64,000 nucleotides of DNA, from assembly GCA_023423895.1 (NCBI GenBank), contig JAFAER010000095.1:25645-89644 (forward strand), in the 5' to 3' direction. The DNA comes from Pseudomonadota bacterium (GTDB lineage: Bacteria > Myxococcota_A > Polyangia > Polyangiales > Polyangiaceae). The position numbers were made by a program, and so were the translations under genes. The stretch's first letter is position 1, and every line of letters starts with the position of its first letter. This document shows positions 24,088-33,042 of the stretch, piece after piece. The notes beneath the pieces were generated by a model, which had not been told where the DNA came from, ran no database searches, and saw only the letters and a list, made by a program, of their open reading frames with translations.

Positions 24088-25872
24088 TCAGACCGGCGAC
24101 TTCGCGCAGCGGAAGCCGCCTTCGGCGAAGCGATAGTGCGGATCGAACCCCATGCGCGCGTACGTCCGGAGCGCACGCGCGTCGTACATGAACGAGCCGC
24201 CGCGCATGACGTGGCCGTTCTTGTTCTTCGACGAGCTCGCGAGCTTCGGGTTCATGCTCGGCCCGTTCTCGTAGAAGTCTTCGTCGTACGCGTCCTCGCA
24301 CCACTCCCAGACGTTGCCGGCGAGGTCGAGGATGCCGTACGGAGAGGCGCCTTCGGGGAACGCGCCCACGGCCGTCGTGCCGTCGCGGCTTCGACCGAAG
24401 TTCGCGTGCGAGCTCTTCGGCTCCGCGCGGCCCCACGGATAGCGGCGCCCGTCCGTTCCGCGAGCTGCCTTCTCCCATTCGGCTTCGGTCGGGAGGCGCC
24501 GGCCGGCCCACGTGGCATACGCGCGCGCGTCGAACCAGGAGACGTAGACGACCGGATGTTTCTCCTCGCCGCGCGGCGGCTTGCCGTTCCGCCAGTGCGC
24601 GAGGAAGCGCTTCGCGCTCGCGTCGGTCGGCTTGTACTGCGTGGCTTCGAGGAAGACGGCGAACTGCGCGTTCGTGACCGGCGTGCGATCGACGTAGACG
24701 GCATCGACGTGGACCTCGCGCCTCGAGGAGCCCATGTTGAACGCTCCTCCGGGCACGAGGACCATCTCGTTGCCGCCAGTGTCGCGCACCGTCGTCGGCA
24801 GCGGCACGGAGGACGCTTGCTGCTGCTCGATGCTCTCCGGGGTGGCCGGGATCGCCTCGAACAGTCGCTCGCGGAACACTCCGCAGGAAGCAGGGCGCTT
24901 GTCCGGCGGCTTCGCGAGGGCATCGAGGATGAGCCGTTCGAGCGCGGGCGGGACGTCCGGACGTAGCTTCGACGGCGCGCGCGGCGCGTTCGTCACGTGC
25001 GCCATCATCACGCTGAAGTGGCTTCCGTCGAACGGCGGGCGCCCGGTCACGAGCTCGTAGAGCGTGATCCCGAGCGAGTAGATGTCCGAGCGGTGATCGG
25101 CGAGGCTCGGCGTCTTCACCTGCTCCGGGGACATGTACCGGCACGTCCCGAGCAGGGCGCCGCTCACCGTGTAGGTCGTTCCCTCGAGGACCTTCGCGAT
25201 CCCGAAGTCGGCGATCTTCGGCCGGAGCCTTCCGGCGTCGTTGCGGACGAGCACGTTGTCCGGCTTGAGGTCCCGATGCACGACGCCGCTGACGTGGGCA
25301 TCGTCCATCGCGAGCAGCACGTCGCCCAGCACCGTCCGGATCTGCTCGTACGGCATCTTCCCGCGCCACCGGGCGAGGTGCTGGGCGAGGTTCTCGCCTT
25401 CGACGAGCTCCATCACGATGGCAAGCACGTGCTCGTGCTCGATGAAGTCGTAGATCGCGACCGCTCCGGGGTGGCTCCATGTGCGGAGGACCCGGGCCTC
25501 GCGAACGAACCGGCGGCGCACCTCGGGATCGCCGGCGAGGTTCATGTGAAGGCACTTCAGAGCGACGTCGCGGCCGAGCGCCATGTCGCGCGCGCGATAG
25601 ACGACGCCCATTCCACCTTCGCCGATGACGGACTCGATGCGATAGACCGAGAGCGTCGTCCCTTCGGGCAGCCGCATCGGCGGAAGCGCTCCGGCCATGC
25701 CTTCGCCGAGCACCGCAGCGCCGGCGAGCTCGGTGGCGCCCAGCTCGTCGACCGACGGCCCGGGCGACGCCGGCAACGCCTGACCGCAGCGATGACAGAA
25801 GCGCGCGTCGGCAGCCAGATTCGCTCCGCACGACGCGCACGTTCCGCCGTCTTCGACCCTGGGCCCAGCCAT
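24088..25872 (-). CDS. Ser/Thr protein kinase fused to an FGE-sulfatase-like domain
   Basis: The start at ATG 25872 gives 594 residues. Residues 12-30 are a zinc ribbon (CASCG...CHRCG). Residues about 78-345 are a Hanks-type kinase: glycine loop GEGGMGV at 84-90, Lys106, HRD at 199-201 with LKPDN, DFG at 222-224, and APE-type SPE. Residues about 364-592 match the formylglycine-generating enzyme fold (VLVPGGAFNMGS, RLPTEAEWEKAARG, LAGNVWEWC, RGGSFM). The catalytic cysteine pair of true FGE is absent: after RGGS the stretch MYDARALRTYARMG has no Cys. The domain is therefore probably a ligand or peptide binder. No transmembrane helix is seen. The gene lies 26 bases after the amidohydrolase gene, likely in one operon. 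Confidence 0.93.
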   Translation of the reverse strand: MAGPRVEDGGTCASCGANLAADARFCHRCGQALPASPGPSVDELGATELAGAAVLGEGMAGALPPMRLPEGTTLSVYRIESVIGEGGMGVVYRARDMALGRDVALKCLHMNLAGDPEVRRRFVREARVLRTWSHPGAVAIYDFIEHEHVLAIVMELVEGENLAQHLARWRGKMPYEQIRTVLGDVLLAMDDAHVSGVVHRDLKPDNVLVRNDAGRLRPKIADFGIAKVLEGTTYTVSGALLGTCRYMSPEQVKTPSLADHRSDIYSLGITLYELVTGRPPFDGSHFSVMMAHVTNAPRAPSKLRPDVPPALERLILDALAKPPDKRPASCGVFRERLFEAIPATPESIEQQQASSVPLPTTVRDTGGNEMVLVPGGAFNMGSSRREVHVDAVYVDRTPVTNAQFAVFLEATQYKPTDASAKRFLAHWRNGKPPRGEEKHPVVYVSWFDARAYATWAGRRLPTEAEWEKAARGTDGRRYPWGRAEPKSSHANFGRSRDGTTAVGAFPEGASPYGILDLAGNVWEWCEDAYDEDFYENGPSMNPKLASSSKNKNGHVMRGGSFMYDARALRTYARMGFDPHYRFAEGGFRCAKSPV

Positions 25873-25898
25873 CGGGCCGGATTGTACTCCAGCTCGGG

Positions 25899-26927
25899 TC
25901 AGTCGATGCCGAGCAGGCGCGCGGCGTTGCCCCAGAGGATCTTGTGGCGGATGTCGCGCCGGTCCTCGGTGGCGATGAGCACCTTCGCGACGCTGATCGC
26001 GGGATGGTAGAACGGCCAGTCCGAGCCGTGGACGATGCGGTCGGGATCGGCCTCGAGCACCATGCGGCGCACGTTGGAGAGCGACTGCGACGACGTCTCG
26101 AGCCACACGTTCGGATAGGCCTTCTGCAGCGCGAGGCCCTGTTCGAACTGCCTCGCGCCCGCGTGCCCGAGGATGAACGTCGTCTTCGGGTTCTCGCGGA
26201 TGGGCGCCTCGTAGAACTTCACCTGATTGAGGTACTGCCCGAGCTTCGGCTCGATGCCGGCGGGCCCGCAGTGCCAGAACACGAACATGTCCCGGTCCCC
26301 GCACATCTTGTAGAGCGATCGAGCCCGGCGCGCGTCGGGGCGGACGAGCTGCACCGACGGATGCATCTTCACGCCGCGAGCGCCCCGCGCGAGCTGATCG
26401 TCGAGGCGACGCTCCGGATCGCGTGCGTAGGGGTGCACCGATCCTGCCGAGAGGATGTTCGAGGTCTGCTTCGCCGCCATGAGGGCGACGCTCGCGTTGT
26501 CGGAGAGGACGGGGAAGTCGATCGGCAGGAGCACCGACGCACGGATGCCGGTCTCCTCCATCTCCCGCGTCAGGTTGGGGATCGTGTGGGTGGCCCGCAT
26601 GCCGCGCGGACCGAGGCTCCGCCACGTGAGATCGCGCGTCAGCTCCTTGATGATCTCGGGCGACATGTTCTTGTTCGCGTAGACGTCGAGATCGACCGCG
26701 CAGCATGACGGCAGATAGTGCTGCGTCTCGGGATGCAGCGCGCCGTAGTCGACGCTCGGCGGCCGCACGTAGGCGAGCGCGAGATGCGTGTGGAGGTCGG
26801 CGATCGGCCCCACGCTCGCGTCGGTCATCACGAGCCGCGGTCCGTGCGCCTCTTCGCGGAGCGAGAACCAGGGCAGCCGCGCGAGATCGAGCAGTGACGT
26901 GAAGCGATGAGGGAGCACGCCCGTCAT
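25899..26927 (-). CDS. Amidohydrolase-family protein (TIM-barrel metal hydrolase)
   Basis: This 342-residue protein belongs to the amidohydrolase superfamily (amidohydro-rel/2 type). It shows an N-terminal DLHTHLA metal motif, HPSVQL and FVFWHCGPAGIEP in the middle. Near the end FILGHAGA supplies another metal His, HGSDWPFYH carries the conserved Asp, and WGNAARLLGI is the usual closing motif. The start ATG 26927 overlaps the stop of the PLP gene (ATGA), so translation is coupled. Substrates cannot be assigned; decarboxylation or hydrolysis of a ring or amide compound is typical of the family. Confidence 0.88.
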   Translation of the reverse strand: MTGVLPHRFTSLLDLARLPWFSLREEAHGPRLVMTDASVGPIADLHTHLALAYVRPPSVDYGALHPETQHYLPSCCAVDLDVYANKNMSPEIIKELTRDLTWRSLGPRGMRATHTIPNLTREMEETGIRASVLLPIDFPVLSDNASVALMAAKQTSNILSAGSVHPYARDPERRLDDQLARGARGVKMHPSVQLVRPDARRARSLYKMCGDRDMFVFWHCGPAGIEPKLGQYLNQVKFYEAPIRENPKTTFILGHAGARQFEQGLALQKAYPNVWLETSSQSLSNVRRMVLEADPDRIVHGSDWPFYHPAISVAKVLIATEDRRDIRHKILWGNAARLLGID

Positions 26928-28264
26928 GACCCGCTCGGAGCGTCGAAGCTGTCCATCAGCTCGAGGAGTGCGTCGCGCACGAAGGCGCGGTCGGGGAGCG
27001 AGCCGAGCATCCCGTAGAGCGCGGCCTTGCCTTGCGGCTGCTCCTTGGAGCTGCGCGTCTCTTCCACGCATGCGCGCAGATCGGAGAGGAACTCGTCTGC
27101 GATCGCCTCGTGCGCCGGGCTGACGGTGAGATGCAGGCTCGGTGGGGACTGTCCCCGATCGAAGAACCAGCCGCGCGCGCTCATGAGATCGCCGATGACG
27201 TAGACGTCGAGCGGCGGCTCGCCCCCGCTCGAGCGTGTGCCGATCGCGATCGCGCTCATCGCGGGCTCGCCGAGGATGCAGAGCCCGGGAATCTCGCGGA
27301 CGCCGCTCGCGATGGCCTTCGTCGCATTCATCGCGCGGGTCGCGAGCTCGAGATAGCCCTCTTCTCCGAGGTAGTGGAGCACCGCCCACGCCGCGGCGAT
27401 GGCGCCGCCCGGCCGCGTGCCGAGCACGCCGGGGCTGACGAACAGCCCGCCGGGCCAGTCGGCGTGGACGTAGAACTGGTGCTTGCGGAGCGCGCGCGTG
27501 CGGTAGAGGACGGTGGACGCTCCCTTCGCGGCGTAGCCGTACTTGTGGAGGTCGGCGGAGATCGACGTCACGCCGGGGACGCGGAAGTCGAAGGCCGGCA
27601 CCGGGTGTCCGAGGCGCTCGACCCAGGGCAACATGAAGCCACCGAAACACGCGTCGACATGGCAGAGGATCCCGCGCTCGGCGGCGATCGCGGCGAGCTC
27701 GGTGATCGGATCGACGACGCCGTGCGGGTATTGCGGCGCCGAGCCGACGATGAGGATGGTGTCGTCCGTGACGAGGCGGCGCGCCGCCGCCGCGTCGACG
27801 CCGAAGCCCGCGGCCGTCGGGACGACGACGACGCGAAGCCCGAGCATGTGCGCTGCCTTGAAGAGCGCCGGGTGCGCTGTCGTCGGGAGCAGCACCTCGG
27901 GGCTCGTCACCTGCGGGCGCTCGGCGCGCGCCCAGTCCCGCGCGGTCTTCAGCGCGAGGAGCAGGCTCTCGCTGCCTCCGCTCGTCATCGTGCCGGCCGC
28001 GCCTTCGGGCGCCTGCATGAGATCCAGCGTCATCGCGATGACCTCGGTCTCCATCCGGCGCAGGCTCGGGAACGCCATCGGGTTCAGCGCGTTCTCGGAG
28101 AAGAACGACGTGAAGGCTTCCTTGGCGACCGCGAGCACGTCGGGGCGGGTCGCGTAGACCAGGCTGAAGAGCCTTGCGCGCGCGGCGTCTGCGTCCGCGT
28201 CGCGGTACTCCTGCATCGTCCCGAGGACCTTCTCCCGCGGTGCACCCTTCGACGGAATTTTCAT
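26924..28264 (-). CDS. PLP-dependent decarboxylase/lyase, sphingosine-1-phosphate-lyase-like
   Basis: The 446-residue protein is a group II PLP decarboxylase fold enzyme. TSGGSESLLLAL (residues 94-105) binds the cofactor phosphate, HVDACFGGF holds the Asp that contacts the PLP ring nitrogen, and SADLHKYGYAAKG places the Schiff-base lysine at Lys241. HKYG together with the closing sequence pattern fits sphinganine-1-phosphate aldolase-like and aspartate/glutamate decarboxylase-like groups. The real substrate is unknown. It is the first gene of a three-gene operon with the amidohydrolase and kinase. Confidence 0.85.
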   Translation of the reverse strand: MKIPSKGAPREKVLGTMQEYRDADADAARARLFSLVYATRPDVLAVAKEAFTSFFSENALNPMAFPSLRRMETEVIAMTLDLMQAPEGAAGTMTSGGSESLLLALKTARDWARAERPQVTSPEVLLPTTAHPALFKAAHMLGLRVVVVPTAAGFGVDAAAARRLVTDDTILIVGSAPQYPHGVVDPITELAAIAAERGILCHVDACFGGFMLPWVERLGHPVPAFDFRVPGVTSISADLHKYGYAAKGASTVLYRTRALRKHQFYVHADWPGGLFVSPGVLGTRPGGAIAAAWAVLHYLGEEGYLELATRAMNATKAIASGVREIPGLCILGEPAMSAIAIGTRSSGGEPPLDVYVIGDLMSARGWFFDRGQSPPSLHLTVSPAHEAIADEFLSDLRACVEETRSSKEQPQGKAALYGMLGSLPDRAFVRDALLELMDSFDAPSGS

Positions 28265-28287
28265 GGCGACTTCTCCCCTGCGGCCTC

Positions 28288-29241
28288 ATGCTGCGCGCCT
28301 CGATGGCGCCAGGAACGATGGTGTCGACGGCTGCGAGCACGCGGGCGAGCGTATGGCTCGTCGTCGCGGCCGCCGCGCTCTGGAGCACGGGGGGCGTCGG
28401 CGTGAAGGTCGCCGAGGCCGAGCCGCTCGTCGTCGCGGGGCTTCGCAGCGCGTTCGCGCTCGTGTTCATGCTCGGCGTGATCGCCGTGCGCCTCCGCAGC
28501 CGCCTCGGCGTCGTCGCCACGCTGCTGCGGCGGCCGCTCGTCTGGGCGGCCGCGGCGAGCTACGCGCTGATGGTCGTGATGTTCGTGCTGTCCGCTCGCC
28601 GGACGACAGCCGCGAACGCGATCTTCATCCAGTACACGGGGCCGATCTACGTCGCGCTCCTCTCGGGCCCGATGCTCGGGGAGAAGCCGACGCGTCGAGA
28701 CGTCTTGGCGATCGTCTTCTGCGTGCTCGGTATGGCGCTCACGTTCGGCGGGGAGCTCGGCAGCGGCCGCGCGATGGGCAACGTGCTCGCGATCTTTTCG
28801 AGCTTCGGGTTCGCGGGGCTGCCGTTGCTCTTGCGCGTGGACCAGAAGCGAATCGACGCGGACATCGCCGCCGACGCGCCGCTCGTCGCCATGTCGCTCG
28901 GCAACGCGCTTGCGGCGGCGATCTCGATGCCCGCCGTGATCGCTCATCCGCCGAGCGGACCGGCGCAGGGGAGCACGCTCCTCGTGCTCTTTCTGCTCGG
29001 TGCGTTCCAGATCGGGCTGCCGTACGTCCTCTATGGCATCGCGGTGCGCACGTTGCGTGCGCTCGACAGCTCGCTCATCGCGACGATCGAGCCGGTGCTG
29101 AGCCCGATCTGGGTGGTGCTCGCGACGGGCGAACGACCGACGGCGATGGCGGCGGCCGGTGGCGCGACGATCGTGTTCGCTGTCGTCGTCCAGACGCTCG
29201 GCAAACGTCACGAAGCTGCCGAGCGCGCCGAACGGAGCTGA
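28288..29241 (+). CDS. EamA/DMT-family transporter
   Basis: About 317 residues with ten hydrophobic segments in two EamA repeats, for example VWLVVAAAALWSTGG, YALMVVMFVLSA, LAIVFCVLGMALTFGG and VLFLLGAFQIGLPYVLYG. FIQYTGPIYVALL and ATIEPVLSPIWVVL are typical of the drug/metabolite transporter superfamily, which exports small metabolites or amino acids. Start choice is open: ATG 28288, 28303 or 28318. The last leaves 53 bases to the divergent PLP gene and fits the first membrane helix best. The tight divergent arrangement suggests shared control with the PLP/amidohydrolase operon. Confidence 0.87.
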   Translation: MLRASMAPGTMVSTAASTRASVWLVVAAAALWSTGGVGVKVAEAEPLVVAGLRSAFALVFMLGVIAVRLRSRLGVVATLLRRPLVWAAAASYALMVVMFVLSARRTTAANAIFIQYTGPIYVALLSGPMLGEKPTRRDVLAIVFCVLGMALTFGGELGSGRAMGNVLAIFSSFGFAGLPLLLRVDQKRIDADIAADAPLVAMSLGNALAAAISMPAVIAHPPSGPAQGSTLLVLFLLGAFQIGLPYVLYGIAVRTLRALDSSLIATIEPVLSPIWVVLATGERPTAMAAAGGATIVFAVVVQTLGKRHEAAERAERS

Positions 29242-29242
29242 A

Positions 29243-30346
29243 TCACGGTCCGGCATCGCCGCCTCCGAGCGCCCCGGCGTCGGCGCGGGCGGGGGGACGC
29301 GGGACGTTCGGCGGAACGCGATCGTCGGGGATGCGGACGGCGCCCATCGAGCCCTTGCCCGGGCCCAGGGGATTGGTGCCGAGCCGGACGACGTCGGCCG
29401 TGAGGCTGCCGGTCGCGCGCACGATGCCGTCGGGGCCGGGCGCGAAGCTCGCGGTCATCGTGAGTCCTTCGACGGTGACCTTCGGGCTCTCGACGACCAT
29501 CGTCGCCGGCGCTGTGAGCACGCCGTTCGCCGTGCCGTCGTCCACCGCGCAGCCTTGCACGAGGAACGAGTAGCCGGTGGGCGGCGGCGCGTTCGGGATG
29601 AAGTCCGGCCATTCGTCGACGGTGCCCGCACGTGTCGACGGCGCGACGCATTCGGGGGCGGGCAGGAGACGGCAGACGTCGATCGCCGAGCAAGTCATCG
29701 GACACTTCTGCGCGGGGTTCCGATCGGCGTTCGTGAACTGTCCGACGAGCGCGCCCGTTGCTGGATCGACCTCGATGTGCGCGAGGAGCTGGATCTGCGT
29801 CCCGAGCGGCTGCTCGACGTCGAGCAACACGAAGTACGTCCCGCTCGCGAAGCTCGACGCGCCGTCCGCGCACTTGACCACGTAGGAGAAGGGGATGCGC
29901 ACGCGGTTCTTCGAGACGCGACCGGACGCCGACCGGAGGCCGGCCTCGACGACCAGGACGAGCTTCGGGCCGACGGGCAGTGCGGAATCGAGGACGAACG
30001 TGAGCCGTCCCGCCTCCGCGTCGACCTCCGCGCGCGCGCCGAAGTCGCCTTCGAGCGGATCGCGTCGAACGAGCACGCGAAGGTCCGTCTCCGGATCGGC
30101 GTCCTCGTCGCGCAGGTTGCCCTCGACGTCCGGCTCGAAGAGGGCGATCTTCGCGACGAGCGTGTTCGGGTCGATCGCGGTGCCGAAGTCGATCACGACC
30201 GGCGCGCGTGGATCGCCGAGCACCCCGGACTCGAGGCCCTCGATCACCGGCCGCGGCGGCGGCTCGTACGTCTCGCACGATGCCGCGACGGCAAGCACCA
30301 TCGAGGCCGCGAGCATCAGGACGAAGAGGTGAGCGAGCGTTTTCAT
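29243..30346 (-). CDS. Secreted lipoprotein with Ig-like fold features
   Basis: The 367-residue protein has a signal peptide ending AVAASC (Cys24). Early mature sequence (APVVIDFGTAIDPNTLVAKIALFEPDVEG) resembles a bacterial Ig-like (Big_5) domain. That domain is commonly found in myxobacterial lipoproteins paired with outer-membrane barrels. A later part holds four cysteines (KCPMTC, DVCRLLPAPEC) and a C-terminal Pro/Ala/Gly-rich tail. It sits 41 bases downstream of the porin-like gene, likely co-transcribed with it, and may be its periplasmic or surface partner. Confidence 0.75.
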   Translation of the reverse strand: MKTLAHLFVLMLAASMVLAVAASCETYEPPPRPVIEGLESGVLGDPRAPVVIDFGTAIDPNTLVAKIALFEPDVEGNLRDEDADPETDLRVLVRRDPLEGDFGARAEVDAEAGRLTFVLDSALPVGPKLVLVVEAGLRSASGRVSKNRVRIPFSYVVKCADGASSFASGTYFVLLDVEQPLGTQIQLLAHIEVDPATGALVGQFTNADRNPAQKCPMTCSAIDVCRLLPAPECVAPSTRAGTVDEWPDFIPNAPPPTGYSFLVQGCAVDDGTANGVLTAPATMVVESPKVTVEGLTMTASFAPGPDGIVRATGSLTADVVRLGTNPLGPGKGSMGAVRIPDDRVPPNVPRPPARADAGALGGGDAGP

Positions 30347-30387
30347 GCGGGGGTGCCGACGAGGAAGACGAGGAAGGGGCGGAGCCC

Positions 30388-32076
30388 TCAGAAGAAGAAC
30401 GTACCGCGCGCCTGTGCGAGGTAGCTGCGGACGGCGTCGCCGTTCGCGTCCTCGAGGGCGCTGCCAGGGAAGAGGACGGCGCCCTCGAGGTCGGCTGCGA
30501 AGTGCTCGAACATCCGGTACTGGATGCGCAGATCCAGCTCGGTGCCGTAGTAGCGGCCGGGTTTTCCGCCGGCGAAGTTGATGAGATCGTCGTCGAGGCG
30601 ATTGCCGTCGCGTCGCTGGAGGGAGGCGATCGGATCGACGAGGCGCGCCGGCGCCCAGGCGAAGAGGACGCCGCCTCGAAGGAGAAGGTTGTCGACCGGG
30701 CGGACGTCGACTTGCGGGAACAGCGCGGCCGCGTTCGTGAACGCGCCGCGCGTGGCGACCTGCTCGAGCGGGTACGACGGAGCGCCGAGGTCGCGAAGCA
30801 CGGCGACACCGGCCGCCGCCGCGCGTGCGCTCTGGTACGCGAGCACGTGCTCGAAGAGGAGCAAGCCGACGTTCGCGTCGTCGGCGAAGCGGAACTGCGT
30901 GAGGGGCGTGCGCGTCTGCGGGTCGGAGTCGCCGGACGCGTAGTCACCCTCGAGATACAGCGAATACAGCGGCTGGTCCCAGCGGATCGTTGCGCGTGCG
31001 CCGAGCTGACGGATGTCCTGGACGACGGATGGATCGTTCGTGATGACGCGCACGGCGTCGCCGACCTCGCGCGTGGATCCGGTGACGAAGGACGCCTCCA
31101 TCCCGGCGTGCCAGTCGTTGCCGATCCTCGACATCAATCGCCCGCCGAAGGCGCTGACCCCCGTGTCGTTGTCCTTGCTCCAGCGATACGAGTGATAGAG
31201 CCGCGCCTCGAAGTCGCCGCCGAGCCGATGCGTGGGCTCGAGCCAGCGGACCGCGGTGATCCACCCGTGCAGGTCGTCGGCGAACCGATGCGGGTTGTCG
31301 GTGACGAGGCGGTCGTACGCGAGGATGAGGAACGTACCGCGGGTCTCGGACCGGTCGCGTTCGGCCTTCGGCTTGAACGCCTCGAGAGGTTTGGTCGCGA
31401 AGAGGATGCGGTCGGCGCTGTTGCCACGGCGCGCGAATCCGAAGCGGTTCCGCCGTCCGTCGCCGTCGTTGACGGTGATCGAAGCCCCTTCGGTGAAGGG
31501 CTGCCGCCCGATGCGGAAGAGACCGACCGGTGTCAGCACGTCGCCGTAGAGGCGGCGGACGAACACCGGATCACCCGAGCAGAGCCCGTAGCGATAGCTC
31601 GAAGGCTCCGTCTCGAGCTCACCTGGTCGAAGCGCCGCGCAGGGGACGGTCGCGTTCGGGTTCACCGTGCTGACGTTCGCACCGCTGGTCGGGTCCGTCG
31701 CGTCGGCGCGCGTGCCGTTGTCGCCCCAGAGGACGCCGTCGAGGACGTCGACCGACGTGTTGAGGCGAACCTTGTCTTCCCAGTCGATCCCCGCATCGAG
31801 GCGCAGTCGATGCTCGATGACGCCGAAGTTCTTGTCCCGCGTGCTCGCGAGATCGAGCGGCCGGATGGTGACGGCGTTCGCGCGGTACTCGGCACCACCA
31901 CGAAACCCGTACGACGCGCCGAGCGGCAGCCGCGCCGGGGGACCGGCGGGGTCGGGATCGGACCACGGCTCGACGGCGCGTGCGGACGGCGCCGCAAACG
32001 CGAAGACGGCCGCCACCGCCGTTCCGAGCAACGTGCGTTGCGACCTGCGCGAAGGAGTGTTCGTTCGCCCGCTCAA
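30388..32076 (-). CDS. Outer-membrane beta-barrel protein (porin-like)
   Basis: The 562-residue protein has a signal peptide cleaved after SARA (about residue 34). Many alternating strands follow, such as GFRGGAEYRANAVTIRP, VGLFRIGRQPF, HLWIT-type segments and YYGTELDLRIQYRM. The C-terminus ends in Phe (ARGTFFF), the usual signal for barrel insertion. The RQPF-type and late-strand pattern recalls alginate-export-type porins, though the substrate cannot be told. It lies between a tetR gene (77-base gap with a perfect palindrome) and a lipoprotein gene. Confidence 0.8.
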   Translation of the reverse strand: MSGRTNTPSRRSQRTLLGTAVAAVFAFAAPSARAVEPWSDPDPAGPPARLPLGASYGFRGGAEYRANAVTIRPLDLASTRDKNFGVIEHRLRLDAGIDWEDKVRLNTSVDVLDGVLWGDNGTRADATDPTSGANVSTVNPNATVPCAALRPGELETEPSSYRYGLCSGDPVFVRRLYGDVLTPVGLFRIGRQPFTEGASITVNDGDGRRNRFGFARRGNSADRILFATKPLEAFKPKAERDRSETRGTFLILAYDRLVTDNPHRFADDLHGWITAVRWLEPTHRLGGDFEARLYHSYRWSKDNDTGVSAFGGRLMSRIGNDWHAGMEASFVTGSTREVGDAVRVITNDPSVVQDIRQLGARATIRWDQPLYSLYLEGDYASGDSDPQTRTPLTQFRFADDANVGLLLFEHVLAYQSARAAAAGVAVLRDLGAPSYPLEQVATRGAFTNAAALFPQVDVRPVDNLLLRGGVLFAWAPARLVDPIASLQRRDGNRLDDDLINFAGGKPGRYYGTELDLRIQYRMFEHFAADLEGAVLFPGSALEDANGDAVRSYLAQARGTFFF

Positions 32077-32093
32077 GGTGACTCCGGGGTTCT

Positions 32094-32106
32094 TTTACAC
32101 TGTAAA
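32094..32106. promoter_or_regulatory. TetR-type operator in the porin promoter gap
   Basis: The sequence TTTACACTGTAAA is a perfect 6-base dyad with one central base. It lies 17 bases upstream of the porin start, in the 77-base gap after the tetR gene. Palindromes of the TTTACAnTGTAAA class are known targets of TetR-family repressors. The likely binder is the TetR protein encoded just upstream. Confidence 0.6.
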
Positions 32107-32153
32107 GTGAGCCGTGCAAGGTCGCCCGCGACGATTCTCGACGACCGGTCGCG

Positions 32154-32900
32154 TCACGCCCGCGCCCTTCGCGAGCCTTTCGTCGACGCCTTCGCGCTTC
32201 TCTCCCGTTGGCCCCGTTGCTCCTTGGGAGCCGGCGGCCGTGACGACGCGCTGGTCGCGTGTCGACGGAGCGCCGCGAGGAGCAGCTCGAGCCCGAACGA
32301 GAAGACGTCCTCGTAGTGCTCCGGCGCGAGCCACTCCCAGACGGCTGCCAGGCGAGGCAGGGCAGCGCGCGACTCCTCGGCATCATGGCGCGTCTCGAGC
32401 TCGCGTACGCCCGCGAGCTCGTCGAGCGCCACGCCGCTGCAATAGCTCGCGACGAGGCGATAGAAGCGAGCCGTCGTGCGCGCGTCGAGGCCGTAGTGTT
32501 CGGCGAGCGTGAAGAGCTCGTCGAGGAAGCGGTACGTCCCTTCGGTGGCGAAGCGCCGCGTCGCGAGGAGTGGGAAGGCGCACGGATACGCGTGCGCGAG
32601 CGCCCGGTAAGCGTGGGCGAGCTCGCGCAGTGCATCGATGAAGTCGGTCGGTCGGTCGACGTCGTTCGCCGGGCGTTTCAGCTTGCCCACGAGCGTCTCG
32701 ACCACGGCGTCGAGCAGCGCTTCCTTGCTCGGGTAGTACCAGTAGATGGCCATGGCCTCGACGCCGAGGGCGCGCCCGAGCTTCCGCGTGCTGAACGCGT
32801 CCAGGCCTTCGGCTTCGATGAGACGCAGGGCCTCGTCACGGACGCGCTCGGCCGTGAGGTTCGGCTGCGCGCGAGTCTTCTTCTTCCGAGCCCCGGCCAT
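32154..32900 (-). CDS. TetR-family transcriptional regulator
   Basis: The start at ATG 32900 gives 248 residues. Residues about 15-62 form the TetR helix-turn-helix (LTAERVRDEALRLIEAEGLD, then GRALGVEAMAIYWYYPSKEALLDAV). A larger C-terminal domain follows (TetR_C_1-like: DFIDALRELAHAYRALAHAYP, FRFLDEL-type helices). An N-terminal basic tail (ARKKKTRAQ) precedes it. It points toward the porin gene across an operator-like palindrome, so repression of the porin/lipoprotein pair is likely. The C-terminal 25 residues are disordered and basic. Confidence 0.92.
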   Translation of the reverse strand: MAGARKKKTRAQPNLTAERVRDEALRLIEAEGLDAFSTRKLGRALGVEAMAIYWYYPSKEALLDAVVETLVGKLKRPANDVDRPTDFIDALRELAHAYRALAHAYPCAFPLLATRRFATEGTYRFLDELFTLAEHYGLDARTTARFYRLVASYCSGVALDELAGVRELETRHDAEESRAALPRLAAVWEWLAPEHYEDVFSFGLELLLAALRRHATSASSRPPAPKEQRGQRERSAKASTKGSRRARA

Positions 32901-33042
32901 GGCCGCACCTTCCGCGGGGAGGATCCCAGTTTGGCGCGACCATGGGAAGCTTCTTCGTGCGGCCGCATGGGGTGGTGCGAGCTCGCTTCGAGGGCCTCGA
33001 GGTGCTTCCGGACGAGCGCGCGCCCTGTGGTAAGAGGCGGTC

